A DNA stretch of 64,000 nt from Rhodocytophaga rosea (GTDB taxonomy: Bacteria > Bacteroidota > Bacteroidia > Cytophagales > 172606-1): positions 3,180,501 through 3,244,500 of the forward strand of contig NZ_CP048222.1 in assembly GCF_010119975.1 (NCBI RefSeq), given 5' to 3'. Below, one piece after another: positions 56,706 to 64,000 of this stretch; position 1 is the stretch's first letter; every line of letters begins with the position of its first letter. The position numbers and the translations under genes were made by a program. The notes beneath the pieces are model-generated. The model had not been told where the DNA came from. It saw nothing but the letters and a program-made list of their open reading frames with translations, and did no database searches.

Positions 56706-57722
56706 ATGAATCATAGCTTTATCAGGGATGTATTAATTGAAATTGGAGAAGCCGTTTGCCGGAAAGTTCACCGTTCATTACAAGAACAGACGGTAGAACA
56801 GCGGAGTGCGATATATAAAGAAGGCGACGACGATACCATTTACCAGATCGACCGGGACGTAGAAGAAATTCTGGTTCCTATTCTGGAGAAAAATGCCAGA
56901 GTTTTAAATGGAATCGTACTGGTTGCTGAAGGTATCGGAGAAAACACCAATGGCGTAGTATTGCCGAAAGGCAAACGTGCAGAATCAGCCGCCCTCCGCA
57001 TGATTATGGACCCAATTGATGGGACCAGGGGCATTATGTATGATAAACGTTCTGCATTTTTTCTGGCAGCGGCTGCTCCCAATAAAGGCGTAGCCACTTC
57101 ACTGATAGATGTAGAAGTAGCTGTCATGACGGAACTTCCCACTTCCCGGAGTATTTTAAGCGATACGCTGTGGGCCATTCGCGGAAAAGGTGCTTATGGC
57201 TATACCAGGAATTTAATCAATAACGATATTACCAAACGGGAGATCAGCCCTTCCAAATCAAAAACCATTATTGGCGGGTTTTCCCAGATTGCCCGGTTTT
57301 TTCCTCCCGGAAGAGATTTGTTGGCTAAAATTGAAGACGAACTGATAGAAACCCTTGCTCCGGATATTCCGGCTGGCAAAGCGGTGATTTTTGAAGACCA
57401 GTATATTTCCACTGGCGGTCAGCTCTACGAAATGCTGATGGGCCATGACCGTTTTATAGCCGACATCCGCTATATTCTGTACAAAAAACTGGAGAAGGAA
57501 GGCAAGCGCCCTGGACATGTGTGCCATCCCTATGATATTTGCACAAAAATGATCGGTAGTGAAGCCGGAATGATCATCACCGATGTATATGGCCAGAGAC
57601 TGGATGCACCACTAGATGTGTTATCGGCAGTAGACTGGATTGGTTATGCCAACCAGCACATCCGGGCAGAAGTAGAACCTGTATTACAACACCTGTTAAG
57701 GAAATACGGTTTGCTGGAATAA
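56706..57722 (+). CDS. Inositol-monophosphatase-family protein
   Basis: The 338-residue protein belongs to the IMPase/FBPase superfamily. The metal-binding block MDPIDGTRG is clear, and DDDTIYQIDRDVEEIL with AEGIGENT precedes it. The usual WDxAAG segment near the C-terminus reads YDICTKMIGSEAGMIITD. The metal-site Asp is present, but the central residues depart from true inositol monophosphatases, so the substrate may be another sugar phosphate. It starts 138 nt after galT on the same strand and ends 2 nt before the convergent CPBP gene. Confidence 0.83.
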   Translation: MNHSFIRDVLIEIGEAVCRKVHRSLQEQTVEQRSAIYKEGDDDTIYQIDRDVEEILVPILEKNARVLNGIVLVAEGIGENTNGVVLPKGKRAESAALRMIMDPIDGTRGIMYDKRSAFFLAAAAPNKGVATSLIDVEVAVMTELPTSRSILSDTLWAIRGKGAYGYTRNLINNDITKREISPSKSKTIIGGFSQIARFFPPGRDLLAKIEDELIETLAPDIPAGKAVIFEDQYISTGGQLYEMLMGHDRFIADIRYILYKKLEKEGKRPGHVCHPYDICTKMIGSEAGMIITDVYGQRLDAPLDVLSAVDWIGYANQHIRAEVEPVLQHLLRKYGLLE

Positions 57723-57724
57723 CC

Positions 57725-58600
57725 TTATACCCGTTCAGTCGATTTTTCTACACTCTGTTTTGCGGGTGTAGAAATAACAAAAGCTGGTTTATCTGATATA
57801 TTCTTCGGTTTATACATCCAGAGAATAATAATAGCCCAAACGGTAATGAGCATTCCCATATAATTGCTAATCTCTCCCTGTGCTGCTGTTGAGGTGAAAG
57901 CTACATCAATGATCGCATGAAAGATACTTACAATGATAATGCTGCCTCTGGTGGAATTAAATATCCAGGTTAATAGAATACTGCCGGTAAATAAACTTAA
58001 CAGCCAGCCAATACTATCAGCCATTTCCATGCTGGTGTACCCCGGACGGTACAAAAACAGAGGAATATGCCAGCCGGCCCAGATAAAGGTAAGTATGATA
58101 CTTCCCCATAACGCATCATATCTGCTTTGTAACCTCGGCAATAAAAAACCACGCCATCCTGTTTCTTCGCCGTATCCAAAAGAGAAAATATTATACAACG
58201 TAAACACAATAAGTCCAAATTTAGGAAATTCCCTGGAAATGCCTATGCCAGAGAGTTCAATAGCTTTTCCTTGAGAAAAAGATTCTATAAATAGAGCCAA
58301 TACCAATAACACAAAAGGCCCCAGCCAGACAATGAGATGCCATTGTATACCGACTTTCCATCTGAACAAACGGCTGATTAATTCTTGTACGCCATTTTCT
58401 TTATGAAATATATATGTAGTAATGAACGCCGCAGCAAATGGTCCTATAGCGCCCAAAGCATGATGATAGGGTAGAATTGGCAATCCTTGTATTCCTAATT
58501 TAGATGCATACAATGGAAACCAGATCAGCCATGATAGTGCATACGCTAAGGCGATAAAACAAGCTATAGGCAACCAGTATGTTTGTTCCCGGTTTTTCAT
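57725..58600 (-). CDS. CPBP/CAAX-type intramembrane metalloprotease
   Basis: The 291-residue membrane protein has about seven helices. The CPBP/Abi motifs are intact: motif 1 GEETGWRGFLLP (EExxxR), motif 2 FIWAGWHIPLF (FxxxH-like), and a third His in SIFHAIIDV. Prokaryotic members process or degrade small membrane or exported peptides, sometimes as bacteriocin immunity. It is 32 nt downstream of the small cupin gene, and both are co-directional with ccoS, so a shared transcript is possible. Confidence 0.87.
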   Translation of the reverse strand: MKNREQTYWLPIACFIALAYALSWLIWFPLYASKLGIQGLPILPYHHALGAIGPFAAAFITTYIFHKENGVQELISRLFRWKVGIQWHLIVWLGPFVLLVLALFIESFSQGKAIELSGIGISREFPKFGLIVFTLYNIFSFGYGEETGWRGFLLPRLQSRYDALWGSIILTFIWAGWHIPLFLYRPGYTSMEMADSIGWLLSLFTGSILLTWIFNSTRGSIIIVSIFHAIIDVAFTSTAAQGEISNYMGMLITVWAIIILWMYKPKNISDKPAFVISTPAKQSVEKSTERV

Positions 58601-58632
58601 GATGGAGCCTTTAAAATACTTATAAGTGCTTG

Positions 58633-58953
58633 TTACTGTAATACTACAATTTTGCTGTCTCTGTCTGCCTGTAATGAGAACGTACCATAAGGAGGGATGC
58701 GGATAATCTCTTTAGAAAGCAATGGATATTCGTACTGATCGGTCGTGATGGTAACTTGTCCATCCATCATCATAATGACCATATCTGCCGGAGAAGTGTT
58801 ATCCTGGAATAATTGTCCTTTTTTCAGGAGCAGACTTACGGCCTGCATGTTTCCTCTTTCAAAAATAACATGAGGTTTTAGCGCCTGATTTACTTGTGAT
58901 ACAGGTGCCACTAAGGCCCGTTCTTCCCGGGCAATAGCTAAGGTAGCTTTCAT
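58633..58953 (-). CDS. Small cupin-fold protein next to ccoS
   Basis: The 106-residue protein reads as a single cupin barrel. VSLLLKKGQLFQDNTSPADMVIMMMDGQVTI then SKEIIRIPPYGTFSLQA matches the two cupin motifs but with few metal-binding His residues (motif 1 has no HxH). It starts 2 nt after the ccoS stop, so translation is probably coupled. Its function is unknown; a structural or sensing role in cbb3 oxidase assembly is inferred from context only. Confidence 0.75.
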   Translation of the reverse strand: MKATLAIAREERALVAPVSQVNQALKPHVIFERGNMQAVSLLLKKGQLFQDNTSPADMVIMMMDGQVTITTDQYEYPLLSKEIIRIPPYGTFSLQADRDSKIVVLQ

Positions 58954-58955
58954 GG

Positions 58956-59123
58956 TTATACTTGTTTATGTGAACTTTCTTCTTTCTTGTCCTCAAATAA
59001 CATCCGCACCGATGGAGAATAGGTATCTTCATATTGGCCGCTTTTCATTGCCCAGATAAAAGCCCCCAGAAAACTCCCGGCTACAATCATACTTAAGGTG
59101 ACTAATACTAAAATGACTGACAT
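58956..59123 (-). CDS. ccoS: cbb3-type cytochrome oxidase assembly protein CcoS
   Basis: The 55-residue single-helix protein starts MSVILVLVTLSMIVAGSFLGAFIWAMKSGQYED, the characteristic CcoS pattern of one membrane helix followed by FxWAxxxGQYED. CcoS is needed to insert cofactors (heme b, Cu) into CcoN. ATG 59123 matches the family start. It is 123 nt downstream of ccoI on the same strand. Confidence 0.92.
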   Translation of the reverse strand: MSVILVLVTLSMIVAGSFLGAFIWAMKSGQYEDTYSPSVRMLFEDKKEESSHKQV

Positions 59124-59246
59124 ATTCTTACAATAATTGATAATGGACAATTGAAAACGGATAATTATTGCGCACTTCTAAAGGCTTAATTCTTACTTTT
59201 TCATACTTAGTACTTGATACTCAATACTCAATACTCAATACTATAC

Positions 59247-61649
59247 TTATAACTTCCTGAACCTGGCATACAGGCTGCTCACTCCTACTGCAAAACCTAC
59301 TACCGACATCGAACTCAAGGGCATAAAGATGGCTGCAAATACTGGAGAAAGACTTCCGGAAACCGCCAGGCTAATGCCTATAAAATTATATACCAGCGAA
59401 AGCAGGAAACTCACTTTTACAATGTTCACACTCGTCTGGCTGAAGCGGATAAAATCAGGCAAGCGGCTGAATTGCTTGGCATCCATTAATACATCGCAGG
59501 CCGGGAAAAACGCATGTACATCTTCTGTCAGTACCAGTCCTACATCACTTTGTTTTAAGGCACCAGCATCATTCAACCCATCACCAGCCATCAGTACTTT
59601 TTCGCCTTTGGCCTGCAACTGGGCAATATATCGAAGCTTATCAGAAGGACTTTGTTCAAAATGCAGATTACTATTACCAAACAGCGGTTGTAACAAAGGC
59701 ACATCCACCGGATGGTCGCCGGACAGCAAAGAGAGTTTGTATGTAGATTTCAGTTTCTCCAGCACTTGCTGTAAACCCTGGCGGTAACGAACATCAAACT
59801 GGAAATACCCTTTGTATACACCATTGACAGCCACATAAACTCTGGAAACCCCAACTGCTTTGTCTTTCTCCGGAATAGGCACAAAACTCGCTGAACCTAA
59901 CCGGATTATCTGACCGTTTATTACACCTTCTATTCCTTTACCGGTTTTTTCCTGAAATATAGAGGGTTCAAGAGCAGTGTTTTCTGATAAATACTTGCTT
60001 ATTTTCCGGCTGAGCGGATGGGTAGAGTGTGCGGTAAGCGAAGGTATCGCTTGTTTTTCTTCTGCTGTAAGTGGGTTTCCAACGAAAGATACGCCTGCTT
60101 CTTTATTTTGCGTAAGTGTACCTGTTTTATCAAAAACCATGTGGCGGATGGTAGCCAGGTGCTGAATGACACCAGGATTTTTTACATATACCCCGTTTTT
60201 ACCGAAGATACGCATGGTGTTTTCCATGGTAAAAGGCATAGACAGCGACAAAGCACAGGGACAAGCGACAATCAGAACCGCTGTAAAGGCATTCCACATC
60301 AGGGATTTGTCTACAAAAAACCAGAAGATAGCGGCAAGAATAGCAATACTTAACGTAATATAGGTGAAATAGCGGGCAAAATTGGCAGCCAGCTTAGTAA
60401 CAGGTGTAGTTTTTTCTTTGGCAAACGCCTCATTATTCCACAGCTGGGTAAGATAACTTTGCGAAACTGGTTTTTGAACTGTAAGCTCAATATTCGTTCC
60501 TACCTGGCGGCCACCGGCATATATATAATCGCTGGCTTTTTTCTCTACTGGTTCTGCTTCGCCGGTTACAAAGCTATAATCTATCTGAGCAGTAGTACTC
60601 ACAAGCAAACTATCCGCCGGAATCAGTTCACGGTTCCGGATAATAAGTGTATCACCTGTTTTTAATTGCGATACCGGTATACTTTCTTCCTGGCCATTTT
60701 TCAGAATGGTAGCTGCCAGCGGAAAATAGGAAGTATACTTGCGCTCAAACGATAGATTTTCATAGGTTTTGTTTTGCAGCCACTTGCCGATCAATAAAAA
60801 GAAAATCAATCCAGCCAGGCTATCCCAGTATCCAGGACCAACGCCACTTAGCGTTTCGTACAGGCTTCTGCCAAACAATGCAGTAATACCGATGGAAATA
60901 GGAACATCCAGGTTAATCACCTTTTCCCGCAACGATTGCCAGGCTGAAATAAAATAGCCAGAAGCCCCATAAAAAAATACAGGCAGCGATAATACTACAT
61001 TCAGCCAGGTAAAATATTGTTTGTGCCCGCTTTCCATTACGTCATCCAGGCCAAAATACTCCGGAAAGCTGAGCAGCATGATATTGCCGGTACAGAAACC
61101 AACAATACCCATTTTCAGGAAAATACTGTAACTGGTTTTCTCCTGGGTTTTGTTGGTATATTCTTCCAGGCTGATTTCAGGAGCATAGCCGAGTGTGGCC
61201 AGTAATTCTACTACTTTTTGCAGAGAGAGTATAGTAGGATTAAAGCTGATGGCCAGCTCTTTTTTCATGAAATTTACCCTCGATACAGAAATTCCTTTCC
61301 GGAGCTTATATAGGTTTTCCAGCAGCCAGATACAGGAACTACAATGGATGGTAGGAATATAAAAAGTAATTTTATTTAAGTTTTCGCTGGCATAATTAAG
61401 CAATGACTGGGCGATTTCCTGGTTGCTCAGATAGGCATACTTACTGCCAAAATTCTTTCCTTTCAGGGTGATACCAGGATTTTTGGAAAGATCGTAATAC
61501 GAACACATGCCGTTCTCCGACAAGATTTCGTACACAGTTTTGCAGCCTTCACAGCAAAAAAACTTGTCGGCTTCCAGGTGTATACTGGTATCCGGACAAG
61601 TATCTCCGCAGTGGTGGCATTTTATATCTTCGGCAATTAAGGTTTCCAT
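59247..61649 (-). CDS. ccoI: Copper-transporting P-type ATPase CcoI
   Basis: The 800-residue P1B-type ATPase supplies copper to the cbb3 oxidase. The N-terminus carries CHHCGDTC and FCCEGCKTVY, then a heavy-metal domain (IPTIHCSSCIWLLENL). The membrane metal path is CPCALSLSMPF. The phosphorylation site is DKTGTLT and the hinge is GDGLNDAGALKQSD, all intact. The N-terminal Cys-rich zinc-ribbon-like segment is typical of CcoI/FixI. ATG 61649 (METLIAEDIKC) is preferred. Its normal neighbours ccoN and ccoO are not in the window. Confidence 0.95.
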   Translation of the reverse strand: METLIAEDIKCHHCGDTCPDTSIHLEADKFFCCEGCKTVYEILSENGMCSYYDLSKNPGITLKGKNFGSKYAYLSNQEIAQSLLNYASENLNKITFYIPTIHCSSCIWLLENLYKLRKGISVSRVNFMKKELAISFNPTILSLQKVVELLATLGYAPEISLEEYTNKTQEKTSYSIFLKMGIVGFCTGNIMLLSFPEYFGLDDVMESGHKQYFTWLNVVLSLPVFFYGASGYFISAWQSLREKVINLDVPISIGITALFGRSLYETLSGVGPGYWDSLAGLIFFLLIGKWLQNKTYENLSFERKYTSYFPLAATILKNGQEESIPVSQLKTGDTLIIRNRELIPADSLLVSTTAQIDYSFVTGEAEPVEKKASDYIYAGGRQVGTNIELTVQKPVSQSYLTQLWNNEAFAKEKTTPVTKLAANFARYFTYITLSIAILAAIFWFFVDKSLMWNAFTAVLIVACPCALSLSMPFTMENTMRIFGKNGVYVKNPGVIQHLATIRHMVFDKTGTLTQNKEAGVSFVGNPLTAEEKQAIPSLTAHSTHPLSRKISKYLSENTALEPSIFQEKTGKGIEGVINGQIIRLGSASFVPIPEKDKAVGVSRVYVAVNGVYKGYFQFDVRYRQGLQQVLEKLKSTYKLSLLSGDHPVDVPLLQPLFGNSNLHFEQSPSDKLRYIAQLQAKGEKVLMAGDGLNDAGALKQSDVGLVLTEDVHAFFPACDVLMDAKQFSRLPDFIRFSQTSVNIVKVSFLLSLVYNFIGISLAVSGSLSPVFAAIFMPLSSMSVVGFAVGVSSLYARFRKL

Positions 61650-61758
61650 AGGTGAATGGCCAATCAAGTTGTTAGTTGTTCGTTAATGGTTGTTAGTATA
61701 ATGTTGATCGTAAACCATTAAAAACGAGTCTGAGTAAGTAAGCTTTCAACCCTATTGA

Positions 61759-62088
61759 CTATTGACCAATGACTAATTTTCTGACAGCCAGCAACATCTT
61801 GCGTTCTTTGGCCCAGAAAAATTTGAATTGCCCCAGCAAAGCCCCGTATATGAGTAATAAAGCCTGGTAAGTAGGAAACAGGAAAAGAATATAGACGATG
61901 GTTTTCAGCCAGAAAGCGGTATGTTCAGTAATGCCGATTAATTCAAAAAAGGATTTCCGCAGGAATACGGCAGTACTGCCTGCCAGGCTGAATACCAGAA
62001 TAATTAATAGTACTTGTATCGCTGATTGAACGCCCCATTTTTCTTTCAGGCGGTTTATAAAGCTTGGTTTTTGCCTCTCGTTTGTCAT
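61759..62088 (-). CDS. Small two-helix membrane protein (DUF6787-like)
   Basis: The 109-residue protein has a basic N-terminus (FINRLKEKWGVQSAIQVLLIILVFSLAGS) and two membrane helices (with FLFPTYQALLLIYGALLG), ending in FKFFWAKERKML. I associate it with a small Bacteroidota membrane family (DUF6787), from memory. ATG 62088 is used; an upstream in-frame ATG at 62175 would add a soluble 29-residue extension. It lies upstream of ccoI on the same strand and might be co-transcribed with the oxidase biogenesis genes. Confidence 0.7.
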   Translation of the reverse strand: MTNERQKPSFINRLKEKWGVQSAIQVLLIILVFSLAGSTAVFLRKSFFELIGITEHTAFWLKTIVYILFLFPTYQALLLIYGALLGQFKFFWAKERKMLLAVRKLVIGQ

Positions 62089-62321
62089 ATCTGATTGTTT
62101 TACTGGATGTAAAGTTGCCACCTGTGCTTGTATTTTTCCATGAGGTGCATCACTCCGGAAATTGATATTGGTCATGTTTTTATCAGGTTACAAGTGCTTG
62201 TTTGCCCACAGTAAGTTGAAAATCAATCAGTATTCCAGATGATTATTATCATATTTTCCTGCAATGGTGCTTTTTAGTTTTGAAATAGTGCATACACACT
62301 TTTCAGATAAACTATAGCATT

Positions 62322-64000
62322 ATGAACACACACTTTACCAGAATTAAATTGAAAACCATATACCTTCTTTTTACTCTTCTGCTAGGAATCATTATCCTTT
62401 CAGGAATAGCTGCTTTATTGTATATAGATGAGTGGTTTCAAAACAAAACCATGTTACAAACTGGCTTATTGGTGGGGACACTATTACCTGTCGTATTGCT
62501 TGTTTTCACATGTTGGGCCTTTCCTGCTTTTCTTTTTAAACCCTTGCAGCAGTTACAACACAGCATCCATCAAATGGCTCAGGGTAATACCTCAATACAA
62601 CCCAACATATCTGCTACCCATGAAATCGGCGAAATAACAATAGCTATGCAGCAATTATCTACTAATATTCAGGAAGCTTCCCTGTTTGCCACTAGTATTG
62701 GAGAAGGAAAACTGGATGTTGAATTTACACCAGTCAGCAAGCAGGATGTGCTGGGAAATGTATTGATACAAATGCGGGACAAACTCCTGCATGTTTCCGA
62801 GGAAAGCCAGCAACGGAGCTGGGTAAATGAAGGAGTGGCTGTTTTTGCTGAAATTCTGCGTTCTATCCACAACATAGATGAACTAAGCCATAAAATCATT
62901 TCGCAATTAGTCAGCTATATGAATGCAAACCAGGGCGGATTATTCATTGTAAATAATGAGAATACAGAAGATATTCATCTAGAATTAGCAGCTTGTTATG
63001 CCTACCAGAAGAAAAAACACCTCAAGAAACGTATTGATATTGGCGAAGGTCTCGTCGGACAAGTATATCTGGAAAAGGATACTATTTATATGACCGATGT
63101 ACCAGCCGAGTATGTACATATTACATCCGGATTAGGAGAAGCAACTCCAAGGAGTATTCTTCTCGTACCCATACAGGTGAATGATACTTTCGAAGGCGTG
63201 ATCGAACTGGCTTCTTTCCAGCAAATGCTTCCCTATCAAATTCAGTTTATTGAAAAGATCTCAGAAAATATAGCGTCTACCATTGCCAATGCTAAAATCA
63301 ATGAGCGAACAAAACATCTTCTGGAATCCTCGCAGCGACAGGCTGAACAACTGCGAGCCCAGGAAGAAGAAATGCGACAGAATATGGAAGAACTTTCTGC
63401 CATTCAGGAAGAGATGGGACGCAAACAGATAGAACTTTCCGGCCAGATTGCGGCGCTCAACCATGCAGCTATAGTATCGGAAGTAGACTTAAAAGGCAAT
63501 ATCATTTTTGCTAACGACGAGTTTTGCCGGATGGCTAAATATACCAGCGAAGAGTTAATTGGCCAGAAACAGAGTATCGTACGCCATCCGGATATGCCAG
63601 CCGAAGTGTTTATAGATTTATGGGCGACTATTACCAAAGGAAAAGTATGGAAAGGTGAAGTTAAAAACCGGGCCAAAGATGGTTCGCACTATTGGGTAGC
63701 TGCCACCATTACTCCTGTTTTGAATGAACATGGCCGTCCCGTGAAATATATTGGCGTACGTTTCGATATTACGGCCCAGAAAGATCAGGAGGATCAGATT
63801 AAAGAAGATTTTGTACAGCTGCAAACTTCGGCTGAAGAATTACAGGCACAGGAAGAAGAATTACGCCAGAACATGGAAGAACTGACTGCTATTCAGGAAG
63901 AAATGACCCGTAAACAGGTAGAACTCGATGGTCAGATTGCAGCGCTTAATAATGCCGCTATTGTATCAGAAGTGGACCTAAAAGGCAATATCATTTTTGT
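62322..64000 (+). CDS. Membrane GAF/PAS sensor protein (partial, 3' end outside window)
   Basis: At least 559 residues are visible. Two N-terminal membrane helices (IYLLFTLLLGIIILSGIAALLY and TGLLVGTLLPVVLLVF) come first, then a HAMP-like linker (FKPLQQLQHSIHQMAQG). A GAF domain (about 175-330, with RIDIGEGLVGQVYLEKD), a coiled coil (QAEQLRAQEEEMRQNMEEL) and a PAS domain (AAIVSEVDLKGNIIFANDEFCRM) follow. A second copy of the coiled coil and PAS then begins. No kinase, cyclase or chemoreceptor output domain has appeared before the window edge, so the output is unknown. Confidence 0.85.
   Translation, partial: MNTHFTRIKLKTIYLLFTLLLGIIILSGIAALLYIDEWFQNKTMLQTGLLVGTLLPVVLLVFTCWAFPAFLFKPLQQLQHSIHQMAQGNTSIQPNISATHEIGEITIAMQQLSTNIQEASLFATSIGEGKLDVEFTPVSKQDVLGNVLIQMRDKLLHVSEESQQRSWVNEGVAVFAEILRSIHNIDELSHKIISQLVSYMNANQGGLFIVNNENTEDIHLELAACYAYQKKKHLKKRIDIGEGLVGQVYLEKDTIYMTDVPAEYVHITSGLGEATPRSILLVPIQVNDTFEGVIELASFQQMLPYQIQFIEKISENIASTIANAKINERTKHLLESSQRQAEQLRAQEEEMRQNMEELSAIQEEMGRKQIELSGQIAALNHAAIVSEVDLKGNIIFANDEFCRMAKYTSEELIGQKQSIVRHPDMPAEVFIDLWATITKGKVWKGEVKNRAKDGSHYWVAATITPVLNEHGRPVKYIGVRFDITAQKDQEDQIKEDFVQLQTSAEELQAQEEELRQNMEELTAIQEEMTRKQVELDGQIAALNNAAIVSEVDLKGNIIF
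63357..64000 (+). repeat. Internal tandem duplication of the coiled-coil/PAS unit
   Basis: The segments 63357-63511 and 63846-64000 are highly similar at DNA level and exactly 489 nt (163 codons) apart. Both encode QEEE..RQNMEEL.AIQEEM followed by QIAALN.AAIVSEVDLKGNIIF. The second copy runs off the window end. Confidence 0.8.

Noticed and set aside
1-64000. tRNA, rRNA and CRISPR arrays
   Set aside because: Scanning by eye for T-arm-like sequences, rRNA-like blocks and regular repeat-spacer arrays found none that held up. A covariance search would be needed to exclude small RNAs.

Overview
The window looks like chromosomal DNA from a member of the Bacteroidota, most likely order Cytophagales. 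The evidence is two SusC/SusD pairs, many lipoproteins with Bacteroidota-type lipoboxes, a subtilase-like protein ending in a type IX secretion (T9SS) sorting domain, a PorE-like T9SS cell-envelope protein, an STN-type TonB-dependent receptor, a ccoI-ccoS pair, and a moderate AT bias with very AT-rich intergenic stretches. I cannot fix genus or species from sequence alone. I saw no rRNA, tRNA, CRISPR array or phage structural genes.

Positions 1-16.8 kb hold the main accessory block, a polysaccharide- or glycoconjugate-utilisation locus. On the plus strand are a GH20 beta-N-acetylhexosaminidase lipoprotein and a XylR-like AraC regulator. On the minus strand, in transcription order, are a SIS-domain sugar isomerase, a strikingly short ECF-sigma-like protein that lacks region 2, SusC, SusD, a protein with the neutral-ceramidase fold, a BNR/Asp-box sialidase-like lipoprotein and a multi-pass membrane protein. 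Taken together these suggest uptake and trimming of an aminosugar- or sialic-acid-containing glycoconjugate, but the substrate is not proven. Three copies of a dispersed intergenic repeat (about 175-400, 8308-8480 and 16628-16822) lie in this block.

Positions 16.9-34.5 kb are mixed housekeeping and envelope genes: an NAD-dependent epimerase, an assimilatory sulfonucleotide reductase, an Omp85-like barrel, an orphan NtrY-like histidine kinase, the PorE-like protein, two small membrane proteins, a decayed cation-efflux (CDF/CzcD) pseudogene, an Anbu proteasome-like peptidase, a GH13 alpha-amylase next to an STN-type TonB receptor, an M19 dipeptidase and an unknown secreted protein with an HELVH motif.

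Positions 34.5-45 kb contain a large T9SS-secreted subtilase-like protein in which the catalytic His is replaced by Glu, an M20 amidohydrolase, a TerB-like protein, and an ISAs1-family insertion sequence (40178-41342) with a 10-bp target duplication. The IS splits a small lipoprotein gene that lies at the end of an alpha/beta hydrolase-GDPD operon. holA follows.

Positions 45-64 kb carry a second SusC/SusD pair closed by a strong terminator, a Tat-exported TldD with its PmbA/TldE-like partner, a secreted Hint-fold protein lacking the catalytic Cys, an alpha/beta hydrolase, galT with an IMPase-like gene, a CPBP protease, and a ccoI-ccoS-cupin cluster for cbb3 oxidase biogenesis that is not followed by the oxidase genes. 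The window ends inside a large GAF/PAS sensor protein with an internal coiled-coil/PAS duplication.
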